Source: Granulibacter bethesdensis CGDNIH1
GTDB lineage: Bacteria > Pseudomonadota > Alphaproteobacteria > Acetobacterales > Acetobacteraceae
Reading direction: 5' to 3'
DNA: 64,000 bases
Assembly: GCF_000014285.2 (NCBI RefSeq)
Contig: NC_008343.2
Span: 2,342,501-2,406,500 of the forward strand
The notes under the pieces were generated by a model. That model had not been told where the DNA came from. It saw only the letters and a program-made list of their open reading frames with translations, and did not search any database. A program made the position numbers and the translations under genes. This document shows positions 52,240 to 61,261 of the stretch, one piece after another; within the stretch, counting starts at the first letter, position 1, and each line of letters starts with the position of its first letter.

Positions 52240-53534
52240 AGGTGCCGGGTTTCAGGCATCAGCAGGGCGTACAGGACAAAGCCCAGTCCAGCCACACCAG
52301 CCAGCGAGAAAAACGCCACGGAATAACCGGCTTTGACGATAATCAGCCCCGCCACACCGGCACTCAGGGCAGCACCAATGCCCTGTGCCGTCGCCACGGC
52401 GCCCTGGCTGATATTGAACCGCCCGGTTCCCTTCGTCAGATCGGCTACCACCACCGGGAACAAGGCCCCGAATATCCCGGCGCCCACCCCATCCAGCAAT
52501 TGCACCCCCAATAGCCACCATGGATTACCTGAAAGCGGATACAGCATCCCACGCAGCGCCAGAATACCGAATGCCAACAGAAAGATCGGGCGCGTGCCGA
52601 TACGATCGACAAACCGCCCCACCAGCATCGCCACCGGCACCATCACCATCTGGGCGGCAACAATACAGGCTGCCGCCAGAGAGGTCGCCATATCCTTTCC
52701 GACCTCCCGCATCAGAAGCTGACTGACCGAGGTAAGCATGGCCGCATTGGCCAGATGGAACAAAAACACCAGCACGGCAAAGGTCATCAGGCCAGGATGA
52801 TCCGCCAGAATCCGCCATAGGCCTGGCGATGCCTGATCCTTCAGAGCGGCCCCATCCATTCCATTGGCTTCCCCCCCGTTGGCCAGATCATTGTCTATAT
52901 GCCGGTTATCAATCCTCAGCACCGTTACCAGTCCGGCAATGGCCAGTAGGCCCATCAGCCAGAACACCACGACCGGGCCGTAATGCCACGCCAGAAGCCC
53001 GGCAATTGCCGCCGAGACTGCATTCCCGAGATGATTGAAAGACTCGTTACGCCCGATCCGCCTGGCAAACCCATCCGTTCCCACCAGACCCAGCGTCATC
53101 GCCGCAATAACAGGGGCGAAAATCGCCCCCGCCACGGCGGCCATAGATTGGGTCAGCGTCACCAGCGGCAAACCGGACATAAAGGGCAGCAGCAAAGTGC
53201 TGAGCGTTACCAGCAAGATCGCGACAGCCAGCAGGCGGGGTTTGTTTCGACTGCGATCAACCAGTGCTCCGGCAGGGGTTTGCGCAACCAGCCCGACAAC
53301 ACCACTGATGGTCAGCACCAGCCCGACACTGGACTCGTCCCAGCGCCCGTCCCTGCCCGAAGCCGACAACAGGTACACGGCAAGGTAAGGCCCCAGACCA
53401 TCCCGCACATCAGCAAGAAAAAAATTCAACTTGTCGAGAAGAGCAGATTCTCCCTGCTTTTGTCGACTGTCAGAGGGGGGCTGACCATCTGACAAGACTG
53501 GACTAACCGCTATCGTCCCGCTCATTGCGTCCAT
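52236..53534 (-). CDS. MFS transporter, paralogue of the 49-kb gene
   Basis: Major facilitator permease of about 432 aa with 12 hydrophobic helices: 'LNFFLADVRDGLGPYLAVYLL', 'GLVAQTPAGALVDRSRNKPRLLA', 'GVGAGIFGALFPVVVADLTKGTGRFNISQG'. Similar MFS proteins are often labelled nitrate or sugar transporters, without proof. ATGs at 53546, 53534 and 53525 are all usable. Overlaps the ArsB-like gene by 4 bases; together they form a two-gene unit. Confidence 0.85.
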   Translation of the reverse strand: MDAMSGTIAVSPVLSDGQPPSDSRQKQGESALLDKLNFFLADVRDGLGPYLAVYLLSASGRDGRWDESSVGLVLTISGVVGLVAQTPAGALVDRSRNKPRLLAVAILLVTLSTLLLPFMSGLPLVTLTQSMAAVAGAIFAPVIAAMTLGLVGTDGFARRIGRNESFNHLGNAVSAAIAGLLAWHYGPVVVFWLMGLLAIAGLVTVLRIDNRHIDNDLANGGEANGMDGAALKDQASPGLWRILADHPGLMTFAVLVFLFHLANAAMLTSVSQLLMREVGKDMATSLAAACIVAAQMVMVPVAMLVGRFVDRIGTRPIFLLAFGILALRGMLYPLSGNPWWLLGVQLLDGVGAGIFGALFPVVVADLTKGTGRFNISQGAVATAQGIGAALSAGVAGLIIVKAGYSVAFFSLAGVAGLGFVLYALLMPETRHL

Positions 53535-53610
53535 ATCCAAAACCAATCCACCGCCTCACTCCCCCACTCATACCGGAAGCGCAAACGTCTGACTGAGTAT
53601 CTGGATACAC

Positions 53611-54474
53611 TCATTGTTCGGATTTTTTTGCGTCTGCCCGCAATTCAAGCACCCGATTCAACTCCGCACCCAGCAAAATCGCGTAAATAACGGACCAGAA
53701 CCATATCATGGTGCCGACAACCGCGCTTAACGGCCCATAAGTGGCATCATAAAGCGCCAGCCGGGCAATATACAGGCTCACCAGCAGAGAAACGATGACA
53801 AACAGCAAGGATGCAACCACCGACCCTGCCGTCATCCAGCGCCATGTCACCTTCCTCCGACAGGGGCCATACCGATAAAGCAGAGATATCGAGAACAGCA
53901 GAAACAGCAGCAGCAGGCCTATGCCTCCTGTTCTGGTCAGATACTCCCTATATCCTGACATGCCGGTAAAGGAGAGAATGGCAGGCAGTGCCACCAGAAA
54001 AGCCAATGAGACAGCCCCCGCCAGCAGCGCTGCCAGTGTCATTAGCAATCCGATCACCTGGACACGCAGGAACGAGCGGCTTTCTTTTTCCTCATACGCA
54101 ATGTTCAGGGCAGACATCATGGCTTTGATGCCGGTCGAGGACGACCAGAATGCAAAGCCCCCACTGAACAGAGCACCAAAACCAAGTGTCTTCCGAGGTT
54201 GAGCAACAAGCCAGTCGATCCGGTTTTCAACCAGCTCAAAGGCACCAGGGGGCAATAGTTCTGGCAGATGATCAAGTTGCGGCCTGATCGTGGCGGGATC
54301 GAGCAACAGACCATACACAAAAATCAACATGGTCATGGTCGGGAACAATGCCAGCGTGGCATAAAATGCGCAGCCAGCCGCGATCAGCGACATCTGGTCA
54401 CCAATCATTTTGCGCCCTGTTCCAATCATAACAGTGCGCCAGTCACTCCAGAAAGCACGAGGCGGTCTTGTCAC
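53611..54474 (-). CDS. YihY/BrkB-family inner-membrane protein
   Basis: Integral membrane protein (287 aa, six helices) of the YihY/virulence factor BrkB family, formerly misnamed RNase BN. 'DQMSLIAAGCAFYATLALFPTMTMLIFVYGL' starts the conserved core, and 'LYDATYGPLSAVVGTMIWFWSVIYAILLGAELNRVLE' ends it. GTG start at 54474; an internal ATG 15 codons later is possible. Function unresolved. It borders the AT-rich edge of the glycosylation region. Confidence 0.9.
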   Translation of the reverse strand: MTRPPRAFWSDWRTVMIGTGRKMIGDQMSLIAAGCAFYATLALFPTMTMLIFVYGLLLDPATIRPQLDHLPELLPPGAFELVENRIDWLVAQPRKTLGFGALFSGGFAFWSSSTGIKAMMSALNIAYEEKESRSFLRVQVIGLLMTLAALLAGAVSLAFLVALPAILSFTGMSGYREYLTRTGGIGLLLLFLLFSISLLYRYGPCRRKVTWRWMTAGSVVASLLFVIVSLLVSLYIARLALYDATYGPLSAVVGTMIWFWSVIYAILLGAELNRVLELRADAKKSEQ

Positions 54475-54599
54475 CTGGCCACTTCCATTCCCACCACATG
54501 ATCCAGAGTGCTGCCGGATAGCAGATTTCTGGATCTTTTATGTATATCCTTCCTCCCAAAAAATCACACGGCATCACCCCCACCTGCCAGGCAACAGTC

Positions 54600-54737
54600 G
54601 TGGTGGCTGATCATAACCAAGATGGGTTGGAAATTTTCGTGAAACAAAATATAAAATAAAAGAAAATACAAAAATTTCTTTTAGATTTTATAAAATAAAA
54701 TAGAATTTTCTCATTTTAATATTGAATTTTAAGGTGC
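54600..54737. other. AT-rich intergenic stretch, left boundary of the glycosylation locus
   Basis: Roughly 100 of these bases (54640-54737) are almost only A and T, in sharp contrast to the GC-rich genome around them. No coding frame is convincing. It separates the BrkB gene from the 3' end of the regulator gene; it may contain terminators but I see no GC-rich stem. Confidence 0.6.
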
Positions 54738-54739
54738 CG

Positions 54740-55462
54740 TCAGGCTGCAGCTTCTTCTTTTTGCTCTGCAACCAGACGATAGCCCTGCTTTCTGACAGAA
54801 AAAATTGCCAGACCAGAATGAACGGCTGACAGTTTCTGTCGCAAACGGCAAACATTGACCCGCACCAAAGTAGGATCACGTACCGTGGTATTAGGGCTGA
54901 GATGTCTCATGATCAATGCAATGGAGCAGGCATCACCTGCGTTCTGCGCAAGTATATGCAGCAATGAGAATTCCTGCGGCGTCAGAGTAAGGTATTCCTG
55001 TCCAACCCTGGCTGTACGACGCTGCACATCCAGCAGAACCTGCCCGACCTGTAATTCCCGGTGCAAAGTCCACCGGCTGGGAACTTTCATACGCACCATG
55101 ATGCGTGCTTGAAGCTCCTTCGCGATTACATCCTTCGGAAAGACCTCATCAGCCCCTTCCGTCAGACACCTTACTCTTACCTCAACATCTCCCACACCCA
55201 GCACAATAATGGGAATTGTCTCGTCTATGAGTCGTACCTGACCTACTGCAACATCCGGAGGCAAAGATAAACCAGCCCCCTCAATGATAACCAGATTACA
55301 ATCATTATCCTGAAGGTTCTTGACCAGCTCTGGAGAATCCTGTGTTGAAGAAATATCCCACCTGCCCCCAGGCATGCTGTTAAGCAATTCATTGACCAAA
55401 TTGCTTACATGTCCAAGGACAAGCGCTTTCATTGCAACAATCTCGCCAGAGTAAGAAGTCAT
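54740..55462 (-). CDS. OmpR/PhoB-type regulator with a degenerate receiver
   Basis: A 240-aa protein: receiver-like domain (residues 11-125) and winged-helix DNA-binding domain (135-232, with 'LTLTPQEFSLLHILAQNAGDACS', 'DPTLVRVNVCRLRQKL', 'FSVRKQGYRLV'). The phosphorylation pocket is lost: the early acidic pair is replaced ('MKALVLGHV') and the acceptor Asp by Glu61 in 'NLVIIEGAGLSLP', though the Lys (110) remains. It should therefore act without phosphorylation. Start at 55462 or the ATG at 55432. No kinase neighbour. It follows the glycosyltransferase gene by 14 bases and may regulate the locus. Confidence 0.82.
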   Translation of the reverse strand: MTSYSGEIVAMKALVLGHVSNLVNELLNSMPGGRWDISSTQDSPELVKNLQDNDCNLVIIEGAGLSLPPDVAVGQVRLIDETIPIIVLGVGDVEVRVRCLTEGADEVFPKDVIAKELQARIMVRMKVPSRWTLHRELQVGQVLLDVQRRTARVGQEYLTLTPQEFSLLHILAQNAGDACSIALIMRHLSPNTTVRDPTLVRVNVCRLRQKLSAVHSGLAIFSVRKQGYRLVAEQKEEAAA

Positions 55463-55476
55463 TGTCCGGACCCAAA

Positions 55477-58041
55477 CTAAATATTAATCACAATTTTAGA
55501 GTCATCAGAGAGAACAGAGCGTTTTTTCAGAATATCTCTGGCTGAAATACTCTCCAGCCAGTGCCAGATCACAGGTTCCGGATCATTAAGTGCATGAAAG
55601 GGCTGCATGCTGGTCGAAAAGTGCGGATTAAAGAACGGATCATGACTTAACACCTCCCCCCACCTTTCCAGCATGATTTGGGTTTCCTTGAAAAATCTGC
55701 GCTCCTGAGCTGGGCGCACATCATCCCCTCGGCTCAGGGACTCATGGTGCTCTGCAAAAAATTCAGGGGTGTAGATAATTGTATATCCGGCCGCCCTTAA
55801 TCTCAGGCAGAGATCAATATCATTAAACGCAACAGCCAACTTTGATTCATCAAAACAGCCAATTTCATGAAATGCCTTGGCCCTTACCAGCATACCGGCT
55901 GCTGTCACGGCCGACATTTCCTGTGTAAAATTGGCCCTTCCTCCATATCCACCTTCATCGCCAGGTAAGCCGGTATGCACATGCCCAGCCACCCCACCTA
56001 TACCCAATATAACGCCGCCGTGTTGAATGGTGCCATTCGGATAAACAAATTTTCCACCAACTGCCCCGACCCGAGGATCAACCTCTGCCTCTGCAACAAG
56101 ACGATATAGCCAATCAGAAGTAAGGACAAATAAATCGTTGTTTAAAAATACATAATAGTCTGCAGGATAAGAAGCACAGGCAATATTATTGAGAAGAGAA
56201 TAATTAAACGGTATTTCTTGTCGGATTATTTTAATATTGGAATGTGCTGCGACATAATCCTGCAAAAGCGACATATTCGGATCGGTAGACCAATTATCAA
56301 CCAACACAATCTGATAATTGGTATAATGAGTTTTTTCGATAATATTTTTGATACAATTCAGTGTAACGTCAATCTGATCCTTGAAAGGAATGACAATACT
56401 GACACTCGGGCTGTTATTCGTTTCCCAATCAATTTTGTAAAGTGTCATTCCATATCTGGTTGACACATCTGCCTTAAGACCGCGGCGCTCCAGATGCCGC
56501 GACACACATTGAAGCCCGGCTTCAATCGCATATGGCTTTGCACCGATATCGCCCGCAGTTGAACCGGGTGTAATACGCCAATGGTACAGAATTTCAGGAA
56601 CATGGAATACTTCCGATGGTTCCAGACGTTCCGCAATCCGCAACAGCATGTCATGGTCCTGCGCACCATCGAACTGCTTGTTGAAAGGACCTGCACTATT
56701 GATGACATCCCGCTGCACAAGAACGAAATGACAGATATAGTTTACCTCAAGTAAAAGACGATAGTTCCAGTCCGGCTTGAAGGCCGGATCTCTGAAAAAC
56801 CCGCTATCGTCAATTTTATCTTCGTCGCTGTAAAGCAGTTTCGCACCAGTGGCCTCTGCGGCGGCAATCATGATATCCAGTGCGCTGGCCTCAAGAAGAT
56901 CATCATGGTCAAGAAATGCGATCCAGCTGCCATTCGCAGCTTTGAGGCCCAGATTACTGGCTTCGCTGATACCACTGTTCTTTCGAGTGGTCAGATGCTT
57001 GATACGGGAATCAGCCTGCGCAAACTGTTGCAGCAGATTCTTTAAATTTGCTTCTTCGCTGCAATCATCAATCAGTATCAGTTCCCAGTTCTGATATGTC
57101 TGCGCGATGACAGACTCGACAGCCAGAGCAAAATCAGACAGGCGCGGTTTGTAGACAGGACAAATTATACTGACCAGTTGAGCAGTTTTACGCCGTGAAT
57201 CCAGACGGATCATCGAAGAATCATTAAGAGCCTTCGTATATTTTCTTGCCCAGGTATCATAATCATCAATATTATATCGATACGTTGGCAGCAGATCTTC
57301 AATCTGGGTTCGTAATGCCGTCAGCTGACGGTGCAAAGTTGCAACCATATCAGATATTTCGACAATACTTGCTTCCTGCTTATCGGTCAGAATAGACGTC
57401 ACATATGGACTGCCATCCAGCTCGATATTTTCCGGCATTTTAAAAAAACGGAATGTCTGACTGAATGGTTTGGCAACTGGAAAGACAGGCCTGTATTCGA
57501 AACCACAGCGTGGATCCGCACTGAGCGCACGTCCGACATCACTGCGATAACGATTGGCACGCAGCAGAGCGACTGTCTGTCCCTCACATTCCACGCGCAG
57601 CTGGGAATTACCAACGAATTGTTTCGGATCTTCCGCTGTATTTTCCAAAATCCAGCCCCGGAAAGCACCACGCTGATAACCATCAATGGAACTTCTAAAT
57701 TCGGGAACCCAACTCATCTGAAAAGAAACAGAAGCGTTCAGTACATTATTCGACAAAAGCGGGACGGAGATCCCTCCTTCTGTCATCATTTCAAAATAAT
57801 GAGTTTCTCCGTCTCTAAAACGGCCAGGGACACTAATCGTGAAGCCGACCAGTGCGTGAGGGAAACCCGCAGCAGAAACGTCGGGACGCGATTCATCACA
57901 GGTAATACGCTGTATTTCCTGCCCATCCAAAACAATAATAGCCTTCAATGAAGAATTCGGGGCGGCCGGATCATGAGCCCACCCCTTTACAAGGCCCCCT
58001 TCAATAGAATCTATAATACAGCACAGATTATTCTTGATCAT
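55477..58041 (-). CDS. Large glycosyltransferase with two GT2 domains
   Basis: An 854-aa protein. The N-terminus holds two copies of a beta-rich module (about 8-95 and 115-215) sharing G-x-x-x-G-W, R-x-D-V and G-F ('GGLVKGWAHDP...RPDVSA...VGF'; 'GAFRGWILEN...RSDVGR...CGF'). Then GT2 domain A ('VSIICPVYKP', 'AFLDHDDLLE', 'DGAQDHDMLLR') and GT2 domain B ('VSIVIPFKDQ', 'VFLNNDLFVL', 'AFNDIDLCLRLRAAGY', 'EHHESLSRGDD'). Both keep DxD-type residues. Such double GT2 proteins build O-antigen or protein glycans. AT-rich relative to the housekeeping genes. Confidence 0.87.
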   Translation of the reverse strand: MIKNNLCCIIDSIEGGLVKGWAHDPAAPNSSLKAIIVLDGQEIQRITCDESRPDVSAAGFPHALVGFTISVPGRFRDGETHYFEMMTEGGISVPLLSNNVLNASVSFQMSWVPEFRSSIDGYQRGAFRGWILENTAEDPKQFVGNSQLRVECEGQTVALLRANRYRSDVGRALSADPRCGFEYRPVFPVAKPFSQTFRFFKMPENIELDGSPYVTSILTDKQEASIVEISDMVATLHRQLTALRTQIEDLLPTYRYNIDDYDTWARKYTKALNDSSMIRLDSRRKTAQLVSIICPVYKPRLSDFALAVESVIAQTYQNWELILIDDCSEEANLKNLLQQFAQADSRIKHLTTRKNSGISEASNLGLKAANGSWIAFLDHDDLLEASALDIMIAAAEATGAKLLYSDEDKIDDSGFFRDPAFKPDWNYRLLLEVNYICHFVLVQRDVINSAGPFNKQFDGAQDHDMLLRIAERLEPSEVFHVPEILYHWRITPGSTAGDIGAKPYAIEAGLQCVSRHLERRGLKADVSTRYGMTLYKIDWETNNSPSVSIVIPFKDQIDVTLNCIKNIIEKTHYTNYQIVLVDNWSTDPNMSLLQDYVAAHSNIKIIRQEIPFNYSLLNNIACASYPADYYVFLNNDLFVLTSDWLYRLVAEAEVDPRVGAVGGKFVYPNGTIQHGGVILGIGGVAGHVHTGLPGDEGGYGGRANFTQEMSAVTAAGMLVRAKAFHEIGCFDESKLAVAFNDIDLCLRLRAAGYTIIYTPEFFAEHHESLSRGDDVRPAQERRFFKETQIMLERWGEVLSHDPFFNPHFSTSMQPFHALNDPEPVIWHWLESISARDILKKRSVLSDDSKIVINI

Positions 58042-58068
58042 AAAATCTTGCTTTTTGATATGGTTGTA

Positions 58069-59478
58069 TTACGATTTTCTTTGCAGCGAACCAAGTTCAA
58101 GGCGCATTTGTTCAAAAACACTTTTCCAGTCGCCACAATCTGACTGACGAAACAGACGCGCAGTCGGATACCAAGGGGATGTATCCCGACCAATCAACCA
58201 TCTCCACTCAGCGATATGAGGTAATATCAACCATAAAGGTACACCGATCGCACCAGCCAGATGCGCCACCGAGGTGTCGATACTAATGACCAGATCCAAC
58301 CCGGCCATAATCGCCATGGTATCTTCAAAGCTTTTGACTTCGAGACTGAGATGCACCACAGGCGCAACCCCATAAAATTCACCCACCTGCGACTGCGATG
58401 GCCCCTTCTGCAAAATTACAAAGGCAACATCAGGGCAGTTAGCAAGAGCCTCGAATTCCTTCAGCTGTACAGAACGCTTCCAGTCATTTTTATGTGTTGG
58501 TCGGCCAGCCCATACAATGCCAATTCTTTTGAAACGACGGGGCAGTATTTTATCCAGCTTTGCCGACCAGGCTGCTTTTTTTTCCTCATCGACATACAGA
58601 TAGGGAACACGATCTGGAATATTATCAAGCGTGATATCAAAAATACGTGGCAGTCCTGTAATAGGTAGCCACGCCTTATAGTCACCGGTGTCATTCCAGT
58701 TAACGAAACAACGTGCTTCCGGGCATATCATTTGCAACAGAGGCTTGAGCTCCGGACTGCACCCTACAGATACTTTCGAGCACCTTTCCAGAACACGGGG
58801 AATGAGCCGACCAAACTGGATGGCATCACCGAATCCCTGATCTGCGACCAGTAAAAGTGTCTCATCCGCTTCGAGCTTCGATCCATCCCATTGAGGTTTA
58901 TCTGTATAAGGAATAGGGGGTGCCGCATCAGGAATACGGAATCTCCATTCGTATTCTTCCCATCCTTCCCTGAACTCTCCATTCTGAAGCAGGGCTTCAG
59001 AAAGGCCGAAATGGGCACCTGCCATATCAGGCACAATTGACAATGCCGCTCGAAAGCTCCTCTGCGCCTCTGCATTTAGCCCGGCATCCATTTCCACAAT
59101 CGCCAGATTATGAAGTGCTTCGCCATCTCCCGGATTCAGTTCGACTGCCCGCCGGGCGGTTACCAGCGCCTCATCCAGCTTTCCGCAGAGCCGGTAGAAT
59201 TCGCATATATTGCGAATATAAAGAGGGGTATTAACCCCGCAGAGAATGGACTGCTCCGCATAAGCCAATGCTTGCTGCATATCTCCTTTTTTATAGGAAA
59301 TAACAGCCATCAGATGCAGGGCATCCGCATGGTGCGGATGCTGCTTCAGAATTGTCTGCAAAAGGCTTTCGGCCCTGTCAATCCGCCCGGCTTCATCATG
59401 CCGGATTGCAGCCTCGAAAATCTCGGCAACGCCCAGCGAAACCTGATCTGGCGCTATGGATAAATCAGACATTGGCAT
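58069..59478 (-). CDS. TPR protein with GT9-like glycosyltransferase domain
   Basis: A 469-aa protein. Residues about 10-180 are tetratricopeptide repeats ('ALHLMAVISYKKGDMQQALAYAEQSI', 'ALHNLAIVEMDAGLNAEAQRSFRAAL'); the rest resembles heptosyltransferase-like GT9 domains ('LLVADQGFGDAIQFGRLIPRV', 'RIGIVWAGRPTHKNDWKRSV', 'LVISIDTSVAHLAGAIGVPLWLILP', 'RDTSPWYPTARLFRQ'). TPR-GT9 fusions are known in flagellin- and surface-glycan loci of alphaproteobacteria. It overlaps the upstream gene's end by 14 bases. Start MPMSDLS or MSDLS two codons later. Confidence 0.82.
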   Translation of the reverse strand: MPMSDLSIAPDQVSLGVAEIFEAAIRHDEAGRIDRAESLLQTILKQHPHHADALHLMAVISYKKGDMQQALAYAEQSILCGVNTPLYIRNICEFYRLCGKLDEALVTARRAVELNPGDGEALHNLAIVEMDAGLNAEAQRSFRAALSIVPDMAGAHFGLSEALLQNGEFREGWEEYEWRFRIPDAAPPIPYTDKPQWDGSKLEADETLLLVADQGFGDAIQFGRLIPRVLERCSKVSVGCSPELKPLLQMICPEARCFVNWNDTGDYKAWLPITGLPRIFDITLDNIPDRVPYLYVDEEKKAAWSAKLDKILPRRFKRIGIVWAGRPTHKNDWKRSVQLKEFEALANCPDVAFVILQKGPSQSQVGEFYGVAPVVHLSLEVKSFEDTMAIMAGLDLVISIDTSVAHLAGAIGVPLWLILPHIAEWRWLIGRDTSPWYPTARLFRQSDCGDWKSVFEQMRLELGSLQRKS

Positions 59479-61261
59479 TTGCAGTGCTGGGTTCGCTCAC
59501 GACGGCCTCAAACCCTCTTGCCTGGATCAGGGTGGAAAGGATTTTAGAGGCTTCCGCAAGATGAGCAGAAAATGGCTCATATCCCATGATCGGAGGCAGA
59601 GTAAGGGGATGCTGTCGGCCGTAGACAGGTTCGAAGCTGACGAAATTAGTGATCCGCTCACAAGCCATGGATTGGTTCTGCAGCAGATCCGAAATTTTGA
59701 CCGGCAGATATTTCAGGACGAAATTGCTGCGCATATGTTCAGCAATGTCTGACATTGCTTTTACATATTCAGCCGCACCTTCAATCGTCCCATCATATTC
59801 CAGCAACACCGGCGTGCTGGAAGCAAATTTCCGCACCGCAGAAGACAGAGGGTGATCAATAAGATGAATGATCGGCGCATATGGGAAAAGAAGAGCGATC
59901 AGGCCGATTTGTGTTTCATCAAGGGGATCAATATTCACGATCCAATTGCTCTTGTCCTGTCCCTGTGCCTGGACTGAGCGGAAATGGTCCTGCAGCTTTT
60001 CCCTGAGCGTTCTCAGGCTTGAAACACGATCAGCCATCCAGAGATCAGCCAAGGCCTCCGGATAGGCATACGGCGATGCCACCATTTCCGGCAGACGCTC
60101 TATCAGGCTGGAGAGCAGCGGCCCCAATGCAATGGTGGGCGCAGAAATAGTTGAGGCAATCCATTTTCCGAACGGAGCTGTTATTTGAGAAGAAGCTCCG
60201 ACAACAAAGATCGGCTGTATACCGCCGTCGAATTCTTTCGCAGCAGCACTGATCAATCCAAGTTTGGTTGCGGTAAAGAAGCTTTTAAGACGCTCGACAT
60301 AACCACCCAACCCGACAGGCCCGACCCCCAGCGGCGCATCCGGAGCACGCCCACCTTCCTGCCATGCTGCAAAAGCGTCTTCATAACGACCCAACCCGTA
60401 AAGAATGTTACCGCGCTCCTTCCACTCAAAGAAGCTGCGGGTGATATCTTCCCCGGGAAGGGCATTCACAATATCCAGAGCCTGGGCCGCAAGACCGAGT
60501 TCATTGAGAACAGCCGCATATTGAACGGCCAGAAAGCGGTTTTCGCCTGCTTTTTCATACGCCTGGGACAGGATGTCCCGAGCTTTTTCCAGTCGTCCAG
60601 CTTTTCTTTCCAGCAGGGCATGACCGATGACAGTCTGCGGAACATCAGGAGCAAGGCTGAGAGATTGCTCATAGGAACTGGCAGCTTCCTCAAAACGCCC
60701 CTGCAACGTCAGATTCCATGCGAGGTTGGCCAGAATGATCGCATCAGGCTGGTCGATCATGGCGATCGTATGCCGATAGCATGCCTCCCCCCCGATCAAT
60801 TCACCTGCTTCACTCAGGATCATCCCCAGCACATTATGAGCGTCAGCAAGAGTGGGATCCGCACGGATCGCCATGCGTGCAACCCGCTCCGCATCTTTCA
60901 GTTCACGGACTTCCATATGCAGCCTGGCCAGCTGTGTCAGCTGAACGGCCAGATTAGGATTGGCCTTCACCAGACGTGAAAGCAGCGCCTTGGCAGCGCT
61001 ATGATTATTCTGCGCCAGACGGATCTGGCTTAACATTAACAGCGCATCCGGGTCATAAGGGGACAAATCCAGAACGGCCAGGCTGAGCTCTTCAGCAACG
61101 GCGGCATTGCCTATTTTAAATGCCTGACGTGCCCGCTCGGTCGTGGGGGCCAGATAAACCGCGCTATTGGCTGCCACCATTGAAACCGGCTCAACCAAAC
61201 AACAGCGGACTGCGCGCAACCCACTACCACAATGGCACATAACAGAAGGATCAATCGACAT
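59465..61261 (-). CDS. SEC-C motif, TPR and sulfotransferase-like protein
   Basis: A 598-aa protein opening the locus. Residues 9-21 'CHCGSGLRAVRCC' match the SEC-C zinc motif (CxCxSGx5CC). About 35-310 are TPR-type repeats ('LLMLSQIRLAQNNHSAAKALLSRL', 'HNVLGMILSEAGELIGGEACYRH'). From about 345 the domain follows the layout of TPR-linked sulfotransferases ('IQPIFVVGASSQITAPFGKWIAS'), but the usual PAPS loop P-R-S-G-T-T is replaced by A-S-S-Q-I-T, so sulfotransfer is doubtful. Start ATG at 61261 has GAGG 8 bases upstream. Confidence 0.72.
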   Translation of the reverse strand: MSIDPSVMCHCGSGLRAVRCCLVEPVSMVAANSAVYLAPTTERARQAFKIGNAAVAEELSLAVLDLSPYDPDALLMLSQIRLAQNNHSAAKALLSRLVKANPNLAVQLTQLARLHMEVRELKDAERVARMAIRADPTLADAHNVLGMILSEAGELIGGEACYRHTIAMIDQPDAIILANLAWNLTLQGRFEEAASSYEQSLSLAPDVPQTVIGHALLERKAGRLEKARDILSQAYEKAGENRFLAVQYAAVLNELGLAAQALDIVNALPGEDITRSFFEWKERGNILYGLGRYEDAFAAWQEGGRAPDAPLGVGPVGLGGYVERLKSFFTATKLGLISAAAKEFDGGIQPIFVVGASSQITAPFGKWIASTISAPTIALGPLLSSLIERLPEMVASPYAYPEALADLWMADRVSSLRTLREKLQDHFRSVQAQGQDKSNWIVNIDPLDETQIGLIALLFPYAPIIHLIDHPLSSAVRKFASSTPVLLEYDGTIEGAAEYVKAMSDIAEHMRSNFVLKYLPVKISDLLQNQSMACERITNFVSFEPVYGRQHPLTLPPIMGYEPFSAHLAEASKILSTLIQARGFEAVVSEPSTANANV

